Shown: positions 1 through 6,181 of the stretch, piece by piece
Layout: each line of letters begins with the position of its first letter
Numbering within the stretch: position 1 is the stretch's first letter
Notes under the pieces: generated by a model
Seen by the model: only the letters and a program-made list of their open reading frames with translations
Database searches by the model: none
Told to the model about the DNA's origin: nothing
Translations under genes and position numbers: made by a program
NCBI GenBank assembly: GCA_022826125.1
Contig: JAJDVM010000222.1
Coordinates: 1-57,346, forward strand
DNA: 57,346 nt
Direction of reading: 5' to 3'
Source of the DNA: Defluviicoccus sp.
GTDB taxonomy: Bacteria > Pseudomonadota > Alphaproteobacteria > MPNO01

Positions 1-203
1 AGGTGGCCGGCGCCCTGCTCGTTTCGCGTGGTGACGAACCGGATGCGGTCGCCCTCGCGCGCGAGCGCGTCGGTGAAGTGGTACATGTGGGCGCCCGGAA
101 TGCCGAAAACGGTGTCCACGCCGTGCAGCAGGAGCGACTTCGCGATCGCCTCGCCGGTAGTCAGTCTCGGGAGTTCGTTCACGCTCTGCCTTTCCAAATC
201 CAT
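1..203 (-). CDS. Thiamine pyrophosphate (TPP)-dependent enzyme, N-terminal fragment cut by the window edge
   Basis: The 67 visible codons read from an ATG at 201-203 off the left edge. They match the N-terminal PYR domain of acetolactate synthase/benzoylformate decarboxylase-type enzymes: a TGEAIAKSLLLHG helix, then VDTVFGIPGAH, then TTRNEQGAGH. The glutamate in RNEQ is the family residue that activates the TPP cofactor. The gene lies 64 bp downstream of the SDR gene on the same strand and is probably the last visible member of the ring-hydroxylating dioxygenase operon. The substrate cannot be told: the C-terminal TPP/Mg motif lies outside the window. Confidence is high for the family and low for the reaction. 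Confidence 0.8.
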   Translation of the reverse strand, partial: MDLERQSVNELPRLTTGEAIAKSLLLHGVDTVFGIPGAHMYHFTDALAREGDRIRFVTTRNEQGAGH

Positions 204-267
204 TTACCGAAGACGACCGTCGCCCGGGGACGAGACCGCTCTTTCGCGCGCCGCCGCCGGACTCCCG

Positions 268-1002
268 CTAAAGCGAGATTCCCCCGAGGCTCGTCCCGCC
301 GCAGACGAACAGAACCTGCCCGGTGACGAAACCGGCCTCCGGGTCGGCGAAGAACATCACGGCGCGGGTCACGTCCTCCGGCTCGCCGATGCGTCCGACC
401 GGCATGTTGTCGGCCAGCCGTTGCTGGCGTTCCGAGCCCTTCGGGATGATGCCCCAGAAATTGTCGGTCAGGATCGGGCCGGGCGCGACCACGTTGACGG
501 TGATGCCCTCCGGCGCCAGTTCCAGCGCCCAGGTCCGCGCCAGGCCGTGGACTCCGGCCTTGGTGGAGGAATAGGCGCTGCGCGTCGGCATGCCCATCGA
601 GGCCCGCGAGGTGACGAAGACGATGCGGCCGAAGCCGCTTTCGCGCATCTTCGGCAGCACCGCCTGGGTGAGCAGCAGGGGCGCCGCCAGATGGATGTGG
701 GTCAGCTTCTCCAGATCCTCCGGCGCGACGTCGGGCAACAGGTTGGGCCGGATCAGCCCGGCATTGTGGACGACGTGCGTGACGTCGCGGCCGGCGATTT
801 CGGCGGCGGCATCGGCAGTTTCCCTTGGGTCGAGCAGGTCGGCGCAGACCGACGAGACGTCCGGGTGATCGATCGGCGAAGGCCGGCGCGCCACGCAGAT
901 CACATGCCAGCCGGCATCCAGCATGTCGCGGCACAGCCGCTCGCCGATGCCGGCGCTGCCGCCGGTGACGACCGCGGTGTAGCGGCCCGATTCCTCGTTC
1001 AT
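268..1002 (-). CDS. SDR-family NAD(P)-dependent oxidoreductase (possible cis-dihydrodiol dehydrogenase)
   Basis: A 244-residue classical short-chain dehydrogenase with the dinucleotide loop TGGSAGIG at 13-20, NAG at 80-82, catalytic Ser132 and the YxxxK pair Tyr144/Lys148. The APGPI motif after the active site is typical of the family. It sits 49 bp downstream of the dioxygenase beta subunit on the same strand. From BenABC-D-like operons one would infer that it rearomatises the cis-diol product, but FabG-like or other alcohol dehydrogenase activity fits the sequence equally well. The ATG at 1000-1002 leaves a normal-length N-terminus before the Rossmann fold. Confidence 0.85.
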   Translation of the reverse strand: MNEESGRYTAVVTGGSAGIGERLCRDMLDAGWHVICVARRPSPIDHPDVSSVCADLLDPRETADAAAEIAGRDVTHVVHNAGLIRPNLLPDVAPEDLEKLTHIHLAAPLLLTQAVLPKMRESGFGRIVFVTSRASMGMPTRSAYSSTKAGVHGLARTWALELAPEGITVNVVAPGPILTDNFWGIIPKGSERQQRLADNMPVGRIGEPEDVTRAVMFFADPEAGFVTGQVLFVCGGTSLGGISL

Positions 1003-1051
1003 CGCGTCTCCGTCCTTCCGCCGTCCCGCGACCCGGTCGGGCGGCCTCGCG

Positions 1052-1561
1052 TTACATAAAAAGCTGGATGTTGCCGAAGGGCGCGTCGAGATTGACCAGA
1101 TCGATGCGCTTCAGGCGGATTTTCAGCGCGCCGTCGACCCGCATGAGGTCGTGGCGGACCCAGCCGTCGAAATAGTCCCGCTCGTCGCCGCGGGCCTCGA
1201 CATAGTGGAACGGGGTCCAGGTCCGATAGCTGTTCGCCGCGTGATCCGTCGCCTCGACCGCAGGCTGCTGCAGGACATGGACGCAGCGGCTCTTCGGTTT
1301 CTGGCTGTAGGTGCGAGCGCCGCGCAACCGGCGGATGCGCACGTCCAGCATGAAGCGGTCCTCGTACATCAGCGAGGGCTGCATCACCGGGTCGGTCTGG
1401 TCCCACTCCGCCGGGATCCAGTAGCGCCCGTCCTCGGCGAACAGGTCGAGCCAGTCCTCGTAGCGGCGTTCGTCGAGCAGCCGCGCCTCGGCATAGACGA
1501 AGGCCGCGATGTCTTCCCGGGTCACCGGGGCGCCGGCTCCCGCTCCGCCCGACACCGCCAT
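1052..1561 (-). CDS. Aromatic ring-hydroxylating dioxygenase, beta (small) subunit
   Basis: A 169-residue protein of the SnoaL-like/cystatin-fold beta-subunit family (BenB/HcaF/BphE type). It begins with the VTREDIAAFVYAEARLLDERRY helix region and contains WLDLFAEDGRYWIP and a C-terminal IRLKRIDLVNLD strand. The chosen ATG (1559-1561) overlaps the alpha-subunit TGA by one base (TGATG), so the two subunits are translationally coupled. An upstream in-frame ATG at 1726 would only add sequence antisense in character to the alpha gene. The subunit is structural and is expected to form an alpha3beta3 oxygenase with its neighbour. Confidence 0.88.
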   Translation of the reverse strand: MAVSGGAGAGAPVTREDIAAFVYAEARLLDERRYEDWLDLFAEDGRYWIPAEWDQTDPVMQPSLMYEDRFMLDVRIRRLRGARTYSQKPKSRCVHVLQQPAVEATDHAANSYRTWTPFHYVEARGDERDYFDGWVRHDLMRVDGALKIRLKRIDLVNLDAPFGNIQLFM

Positions 1562-2916
1562 CAGGCGCCCTGCAATTCGGCGCCGGCCGGCGGGGTCATG
1601 CTCCGGGTCATGTACCGCGCCCAGGCATTGAACTGGTTGCGCATCTGGCGCTCGGAGGTGCCGTTCACCACGGCGGTCGCGTCCGGCTCCTCGTCCTCGT
1701 CGTAGAGGCGCTGGACATTGACCCACTCCAGACCGTTGGCGCGCAGGCCGGTCTGGATGCGCTCGTACATTTCCAGGTCGTCGTGACCGACGATCGAGGT
1801 CGGCGAGTTGATCGTGCGGTTGTAGAGCAGGGTGCGGGCGAATAGCTGGTCCGGCGCGCCGACCAGACGGAAGGTCCAGCTCTCGACCAGCGTCCTGTCG
1901 GCGGCGAGCGGATGGAAGACGCGCAGGGTCTGGATCGGGCCCTTCACCATGATGTTCGGGAAGTAGACCGTGTTATGACGGATCTCGCCCAGGATCGCCC
2001 CGGCCCGCTCCTCCCCGTAGGCGTCCACCATCTTCTCCCAGTAGCCCGGGATCTCCGAATAGTCGGCATGAATCGAGTCGGTGACGCCGGTATGGCCGTG
2101 CCCGTTCGGCCAGACCCGGATGCCCATGTCGCCATAGAACCCGTAACTCCTGGAGAACGGCTCCAGCAGCTCGACGAGCGGGTGCCGGTCGTTGCGGTCG
2201 GCCTCCTCCCACACCGCCACCGCCGTGCCCGCGCTGCTCTCGTGGGCGACCATCGGATGGCAGGTGTCGGTCTGGTTCTCGACCAGCATCTTCCAGTTGC
2301 AGCGGTGCATGTAGCGGAGCGGCGCGCCCTCGACGACCAGCCGGCCCTCGGGCGAGCGGTCGACCATGTTGTCGATGGTCGACAGGCTCTCGCCGAAGAA
2401 GCTCTCGAAGTCCGGGCCGCCGTCGTTCAGCTTGACGAAGATGAAATCGCGGTAGACCGCGACGTTTTTCACCGGCGTCAGGCCGCGCGTCAGCGGCATG
2501 TCCTCGAAGCCGGTGCCGTCGTACCCCTTGCGCAGCGGCACCGACAGCAGCGAGCCGTCGGTCCGGAACGCCCAACCGTGATAGGGGCAGGTGAACATCT
2601 CGCCCGCCTTGCCGCACGGCTCGCCGGCGATGCGCGTGCCCTTGTGCGCGCAGCGATTGTAGTTGACGTAGATCTCGCCATCCGTGTGGCGGGAGATCAG
2701 CAGCGGCTGACCGCCGATCTCGCAGGTGATGAAATCGCCCGGTTCAGGCGCCTGGCTCGCGTGGCCGGCATAGACCCAGGTGTTGGCGAACAGATGTTCC
2801 ATCTCGAGCTGGAACACCTCCTCGTCGATATAGACGTCGCGGTGCACCTCGCGCGGGCGGACCAGCGCGCGCACCGCGTCCGGGTTGTCGCGGTAGCGGT
2901 ATCGGGGCGCCTGCAT
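1561..2916 (-). CDS. Rieske [2Fe-2S] aromatic ring-hydroxylating dioxygenase, alpha (large) subunit
   Basis: A 451-residue terminal oxygenase. The Rieske cluster ligands are Cys89-x-His91 and Cys110-x2-His113. The mononuclear iron site is ENQTDTCHPMVAH, with bridging Asp217 and ligands His220 and His225. It starts MQAPRYRYRDN at the ATG 2914-2916. Together with the beta subunit it would insert O2 into an aromatic ring to give a cis-dihydrodiol. No ferredoxin or reductase gene is nearby, so electrons must come from a protein encoded elsewhere. The substrate is unknown; benzoate, anthranilate or phenylpropionate-type acids are possible. The family assignment is firm. Confidence 0.92.
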   Translation of the reverse strand: MQAPRYRYRDNPDAVRALVRPREVHRDVYIDEEVFQLEMEHLFANTWVYAGHASQAPEPGDFITCEIGGQPLLISRHTDGEIYVNYNRCAHKGTRIAGEPCGKAGEMFTCPYHGWAFRTDGSLLSVPLRKGYDGTGFEDMPLTRGLTPVKNVAVYRDFIFVKLNDGGPDFESFFGESLSTIDNMVDRSPEGRLVVEGAPLRYMHRCNWKMLVENQTDTCHPMVAHESSAGTAVAVWEEADRNDRHPLVELLEPFSRSYGFYGDMGIRVWPNGHGHTGVTDSIHADYSEIPGYWEKMVDAYGEERAGAILGEIRHNTVYFPNIMVKGPIQTLRVFHPLAADRTLVESWTFRLVGAPDQLFARTLLYNRTINSPTSIVGHDDLEMYERIQTGLRANGLEWVNVQRLYDEDEEPDATAVVNGTSERQMRNQFNAWARYMTRSMTPPAGAELQGA

Positions 2917-2950
2917 GGCCGGCGGCTCCTTCTGCGTTCCGGGGGGATTC

Positions 2951-2956
2951 TATAAT
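2951..2956 (+). promoter_or_regulatory. Perfect TATAAT box in the dioxygenase/SulP divergent gap
   Basis: A consensus -10 hexamer lies in an otherwise GC-rich 217-bp gap between the divergent dioxygenase and SulP genes. No good -35 is seen at 16-18 bp on either strand, so the orientation is a guess. If used on the plus strand, the SulP mRNA would have a leader of roughly 170 nt containing the 33-bp repeat. Confidence 0.3.
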
Positions 2957-3010
2957 GCAGACACGCCCGATTTGCGAGAAACGACGAGCGGCGGTCGCCG
3001 CGCGGCCGCT

Positions 3011-3027
3011 CCCCGCCGCCCGCGGGG
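3011..3027. repeat. GC-rich hairpin immediately before repeat copy A
   Basis: An inverted repeat, CCCCGC at 3011-3016 and GCGGGG at 3022-3027, with a 5-nt loop, abuts the 33-bp direct repeat. Copy B is also preceded, within about 45 bp, by a GC-rich hairpin (9090-9112). No T tract follows, so a terminator role is doubtful. Confidence 0.4.
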
Positions 3028-3060
3028 TGGCACCCCGATGTCCCAGCCCCTAAGCTTGCC
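3028..3060 (+). repeat. 33-bp direct repeat, copy A
   Basis: This 33-bp stretch begins TGGCACCCCGATG and ends TAAGCTTGCC. It recurs at 9158-9190 in the same orientation with only three substitutions (positions 14, 17 and 23 of the element). Both copies lie 5' of plus-strand genes (73 bp and 38 bp upstream) and bracket the SulP/two-component block. An ATG occurs at the same place in both copies, but all three differences would change amino acids, so it is not conserved as coding sequence. Confidence 0.75.
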
Positions 3061-3133
3061 GCCGCCGTCGCCGGATCGATCCCCCGCCCGCCGTGACGCA
3101 GCCCATGCTCCGCACCGGAAACTCGAACCGATA

Positions 3134-5344
3134 ATGTCGTCGATCGCCAACCTGGTTTCCGAACTCCGTGCCGACATGCGCGTGGCCAAGATATTGCCGG
3201 CGATATCGGTCGGAGTCGTCATCGGCGTTATTCTCGTCTTTTTCGGAATCCTGTTCGGAGTTCTGGTTTTTTCCGGTCCCCTGGAGCAATTTCTTTCCCG
3301 GGGCATCGGCATGATGGTGTTCGGCGCCTTCGCCATATGCCTGACAATCGCCCTGACCAGCGGTTACCGAGGGGCGATCTCGATCGAATCGACGCCTTCC
3401 ATGATGGCGCTCGCGACGATCGGCCCCGCGATCGCGTTGGAAGGGAAGGCGCTGTTCACGACCATGGTTGCGATCGTGGTTGTCGGCGCAGTCGCGACAG
3501 GTGCGTGCTTTGTGGCGATCGGGCAACTCCGGCTGGCAAGTCTGCTCCGGTTCATTCCGTATCCCGTCGCCTGCGGAGTACTCGCCGGCACGGGCGGGCT
3601 CTGCTTCCTGGCCGCGTTGTCGATGATGGAGGTGACGCCGGACTGGCAAGTGGCTGTTTCCCTCCTTGAAACCTCCGCTCTGTGGAATTGGGGCCCCGGC
3701 GTGGCCTACGGTCTCGGTTTGCTCTTGATTGCCAAGCGCTGGAGCAATCCGTGGATACTGCCGTCGAGCTTCGTTCTTTGCTCGACGGTTTTTCACCTGG
3801 GCCTGTCCTTCTTCGGTGTCTCGGAAGAAGAGGCGAAAGCGTGGAGCCTGCTGTTCGCGGACGTAATGGAAGGGACGATATGGCCTCCGTTACGGCCAGG
3901 CGATCTGGTGCATGTGGACTGGATGGCGCTGGTCGCTCAAATTCCCGAAATACTGGCTTGGGTGGTGGTTACCCTGTTGTGCGGAGTCATTTACTTGAGC
4001 AGTTTCGAATTGGCCGCGAACCGGGAGCTGGAGTGGAACAGGGAATTCAAGGCGACAGGCGGGGCCAGCCTGATTTCCGCTCTGGGCGGTGGCCCGGCTG
4101 GAGGCATGAGTTCCCCATTGTCGATGCTGAACCTCAGGTTCGGGGTCGAGACGCGGTTCACCGGCATTGTCGCTGCCCTCACGGTGGGCTCCGTGCTGCT
4201 CTTCAACGATTTGGCCCTGACATTGATCCCGGTTCCGTTGCTGGCCGGGATGTTGTTGTTCGTGGGTGTCGGTTTGTTGAACGAATGGCTGGTAAGCAGT
4301 CGCAAGCGGCTCCCTTTGACGGACTACGCCATCGTCCTGGCGATCTTCGTGACCGTCGTGTTTGTCGGCTTCGCCGAGGGTGTGGGCGTCGGAATGGCGA
4401 TCACGACGGTTTTTTTCGCGGTCCGCCTCAGCCGCGTGGATCCGATCGAAACGGAATTCACCGCACGCGAGCGGCATAGCAACCGGTCCCGCCCCATCGC
4501 CGATCGTGCAATCCTGCTCGCGGAAGGCGACAGGGTCCACGGATATCGGCTGCGCGGCCATCTCTTCTTCGGCGGCGCGTACGCCCTGGCCAGCCGACTC
4601 AAGCAGTCGCTGAGCCTCGACCCGCCTCCGGCCTGCATCCTGGTCGACTTCGAGGCGGTCTCGGGTCTCGATTTCTCGGCCGTCAGCTCCCTGTGCGGGT
4701 TCGTCCGGGCCTCGCATGACGCGGGAGTGCCGGTGGCCCTCGCCGCCGCGCCCGAGAACTGCCGGTCGGGGCTAGAACGCAATCTTTCCCCGCCCATGTT
4801 CGCCGCGCTGGTGTTCGAGCCCGACTCCGACCGCGCTCTGGAGCGATGCGAGGATATGGTCATCGCGGCGCGGAGGTCCGATCTCCGCCGCGAGGACGGC
4901 TCCGGCGACACGGTGCTCGACCGCTTCGCCGGCGATATCGAGAGCCAGCTGGACCGGCGCATCCTGTTCGAGGACATCGCCCACGAGCTCCGGGAGTGGC
5001 TGGAGCATCGCGATTACGACCCCGGCCGGACCATCGTGGCGAAGGACGCGCCGCTGGATGGGTTGCAACTGCTGCTGCTGGGCCGGGCGTCCGCATACGA
5101 TGACAGCGGCGCGCGGTTCCGCCAGTACGGCCCCGGCGATGCGATCGAGATACGCGCGGCTTTCGAAAGCCATACGGCCTCGGCGACCGCGGTCGCGGAC
5201 GAACCCTGCCGGACCCTGGTGCTCACCCCCGCCGTCCGGCGGCGGCTGGAACGGGACCGCGGGCAACTCATGCTGGATCTCTACGGGTACCTTCTCACCG
5301 CCGATGCGGGTGCCGCGGACTTCCTGCTCTCCGACATGCGCTAG
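3134..5344 (+). CDS. SulP-family anion transporter with STAS and degenerate cyclic-nucleotide-binding-like C-terminus
   Basis: A 736-residue protein from the ATG at 3134-3136. About 430 N-terminal residues form a polytopic SulP/SLC26-like membrane domain. It includes the FELAANRELEWNREFKATGGASLISALGGG stretch resembling the segment SulP proteins carry before their later helices, and SSPLSMLNLRFGVETR. A STAS domain follows (LRGHLFFGGAY, ILVDFEAVSGLDFSAVSSL). The last ~150 residues look like a Crp-type cNMP-binding beta roll (GRTIVAKDAPLDGLQLLLLGRASAY, RQYGPGDAIEI) without a recognisable phosphate cassette. An ATG at 3038 inside the repeat would add 32 residues of low-complexity sequence. The transported anion is unknown. 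The membrane part is lower in GC (two 60-base samples, 50 and 55%) than the C-terminal part. Confidence 0.82.
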   Translation: MSSIANLVSELRADMRVAKILPAISVGVVIGVILVFFGILFGVLVFSGPLEQFLSRGIGMMVFGAFAICLTIALTSGYRGAISIESTPSMMALATIGPAIALEGKALFTTMVAIVVVGAVATGACFVAIGQLRLASLLRFIPYPVACGVLAGTGGLCFLAALSMMEVTPDWQVAVSLLETSALWNWGPGVAYGLGLLLIAKRWSNPWILPSSFVLCSTVFHLGLSFFGVSEEEAKAWSLLFADVMEGTIWPPLRPGDLVHVDWMALVAQIPEILAWVVVTLLCGVIYLSSFELAANRELEWNREFKATGGASLISALGGGPAGGMSSPLSMLNLRFGVETRFTGIVAALTVGSVLLFNDLALTLIPVPLLAGMLLFVGVGLLNEWLVSSRKRLPLTDYAIVLAIFVTVVFVGFAEGVGVGMAITTVFFAVRLSRVDPIETEFTARERHSNRSRPIADRAILLAEGDRVHGYRLRGHLFFGGAYALASRLKQSLSLDPPPACILVDFEAVSGLDFSAVSSLCGFVRASHDAGVPVALAAAPENCRSGLERNLSPPMFAALVFEPDSDRALERCEDMVIAARRSDLRREDGSGDTVLDRFAGDIESQLDRRILFEDIAHELREWLEHRDYDPGRTIVAKDAPLDGLQLLLLGRASAYDDSGARFRQYGPGDAIEIRAAFESHTASATAVADEPCRTLVLTPAVRRRLERDRGQLMLDLYGYLLTADAGAADFLLSDMR

Positions 5345-5380
5345 CGGTTCGCGCCGCGATCCCGGCGGGCGGAACGACGC

Positions 5381-5400
5381 GCGGCCGGTCGTCCGGCCGC
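5381..5400. terminator. Bidirectional rho-independent terminator between convergent SulP and receiver genes
   Basis: A perfect stem, GCGGCCGG (5381-5388) and CCGGCCGC (5393-5400), with a 4-nt loop (TCGT), is followed on the plus strand by TTCTATT. It lies in the 58-bp gap between convergently transcribed genes, where a shared terminator is expected. Confidence 0.7.
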
Positions 5401-5402
5401 TT

Positions 5403-5807
5403 CTATTCGCTCTCCGGCTCCGGCCGCTGCCGGTCCAGGCAGGCGCGGACCCGGTCGCGCAGGTGGGTCGGGTTGAACGGCTTGGTCAGGTAGTCCTCCG
5501 CGCCGAGCTCGACGCAACGGGCGACGCTGTCGAGCTCGTCCAGCGCCGATATCATGACGACCGGAATGCAGCGCAGCGCCGGATCGGCCTTCATCGTCTC
5601 CAGCACTTCCAGGCCGTCCATCTCCGGCATCATCACGTCGAGCAGCACCAGATCGAAACGACGCGCGGCCATCAGCTCGAGCGCCTGCCGCCCGTGTTCG
5701 GCGGTTGCCACGTTGTCGTAACCCTGCCGCTTCAGCCGCCGGGTCAACGTGTAGCGGTTGTCGTCGTTGTCGTCGACGACGAGAAGGGCGGGGCCTCCGT
5801 CGCTCAC
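5403..5807 (-). CDS. Single-domain response regulator (receiver only)
   Basis: A 134-residue CheY-like receiver with no output domain. It has the acidic pocket at Asp12/Asp13, phospho-acceptor Asp57 (LLDVMMPEMDG), Ser87 and Lys109 (LTKPF). Its start overlaps the preceding receiver gene's stop by 4 nt (ATGA). It is probably phosphorylated by the multi-PAS histidine kinase encoded at the head of the same operon. Lacking an effector domain, it should act by protein-protein contact or as a relay intermediate (DivK/CpdR style). Closely similar N-terminal wording to the neighbouring receiver suggests a local duplication. Confidence 0.9.
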   Translation of the reverse strand: MSDGGPALLVVDDNDDNRYTLTRRLKRQGYDNVATAEHGRQALELMAARRFDLVLLDVMMPEMDGLEVLETMKADPALRCIPVVMISALDELDSVARCVELGAEDYLTKPFNPTHLRDRVRACLDRQRPEPESE

Positions 5808-6181
5808 GCTCCGGGTCCCTTCGACAACAGCGTTTCGATCTTCGCCAGCAGCCGCGCGAAATCCACCGGCTTGGTGTCGTAGTCGTCGCAGCCCGCCGCG
5901 ATCGCACTCTCGCGGTCGCCTTCCATGGCGTGCGCCGAGAGCGCGACGATCGGGATGTTCCGCGTCTCCGGCGCCGATTTGATCCGCCTGGCCGCCTCCC
6001 AGCCGTCCACCACCGGCAGGCTCAGATCCATCAGGATCAGCGAAGGCTCGGCCGAGAGAGACATCTCGACGCCCTTCTCGCCGTCGGTGGCGACGACGAC
6101 GTCGTAGCCTTTGCGCCGCAAGCGGCGCGTGAGCATGTAGATATTGTCGTCGTTGTCCTCGACATACAGGATTCTAGTCAT
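5804..6181 (-). CDS. Single-domain response regulator (DivK-like receiver)
   Basis: A 125-residue CheY-like protein starting [13 protein letters not shown], with phosphorylatable Asp52 ([11 protein letters not shown]), Ser82 and Lys104 (DTKPVD). There is no output domain. The gene overlaps the histidine kinase 3' end by 8 nt and the next receiver gene by 4 nt, so kinase and both receivers form one translationally coupled unit. The sequence is of the type found in hybrid-kinase receiver domains and in DivK. Whether the two receivers compete for the kinase or form a phosphorelay cannot be read from sequence. Confidence 0.9.
   Translation of the reverse strand: MTRILYVEDNDDNIYMLTRRLRRKGYDVVVATDGEKGVEMSLSAEPSLILMDLSLPVVDGWEAARRIKSAPETRNIPIVALSAHAMEGDRESAIAAGCDDYDTKPVDFARLLAKIETLLSKGPGA

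Noticed and set aside
3038-3133. SulP start at the ATG inside the 33-bp repeat
   Set aside because: It would add a Pro/Ser/Arg-rich stretch not typical of the family; kept only as an alternative in the gene entry.
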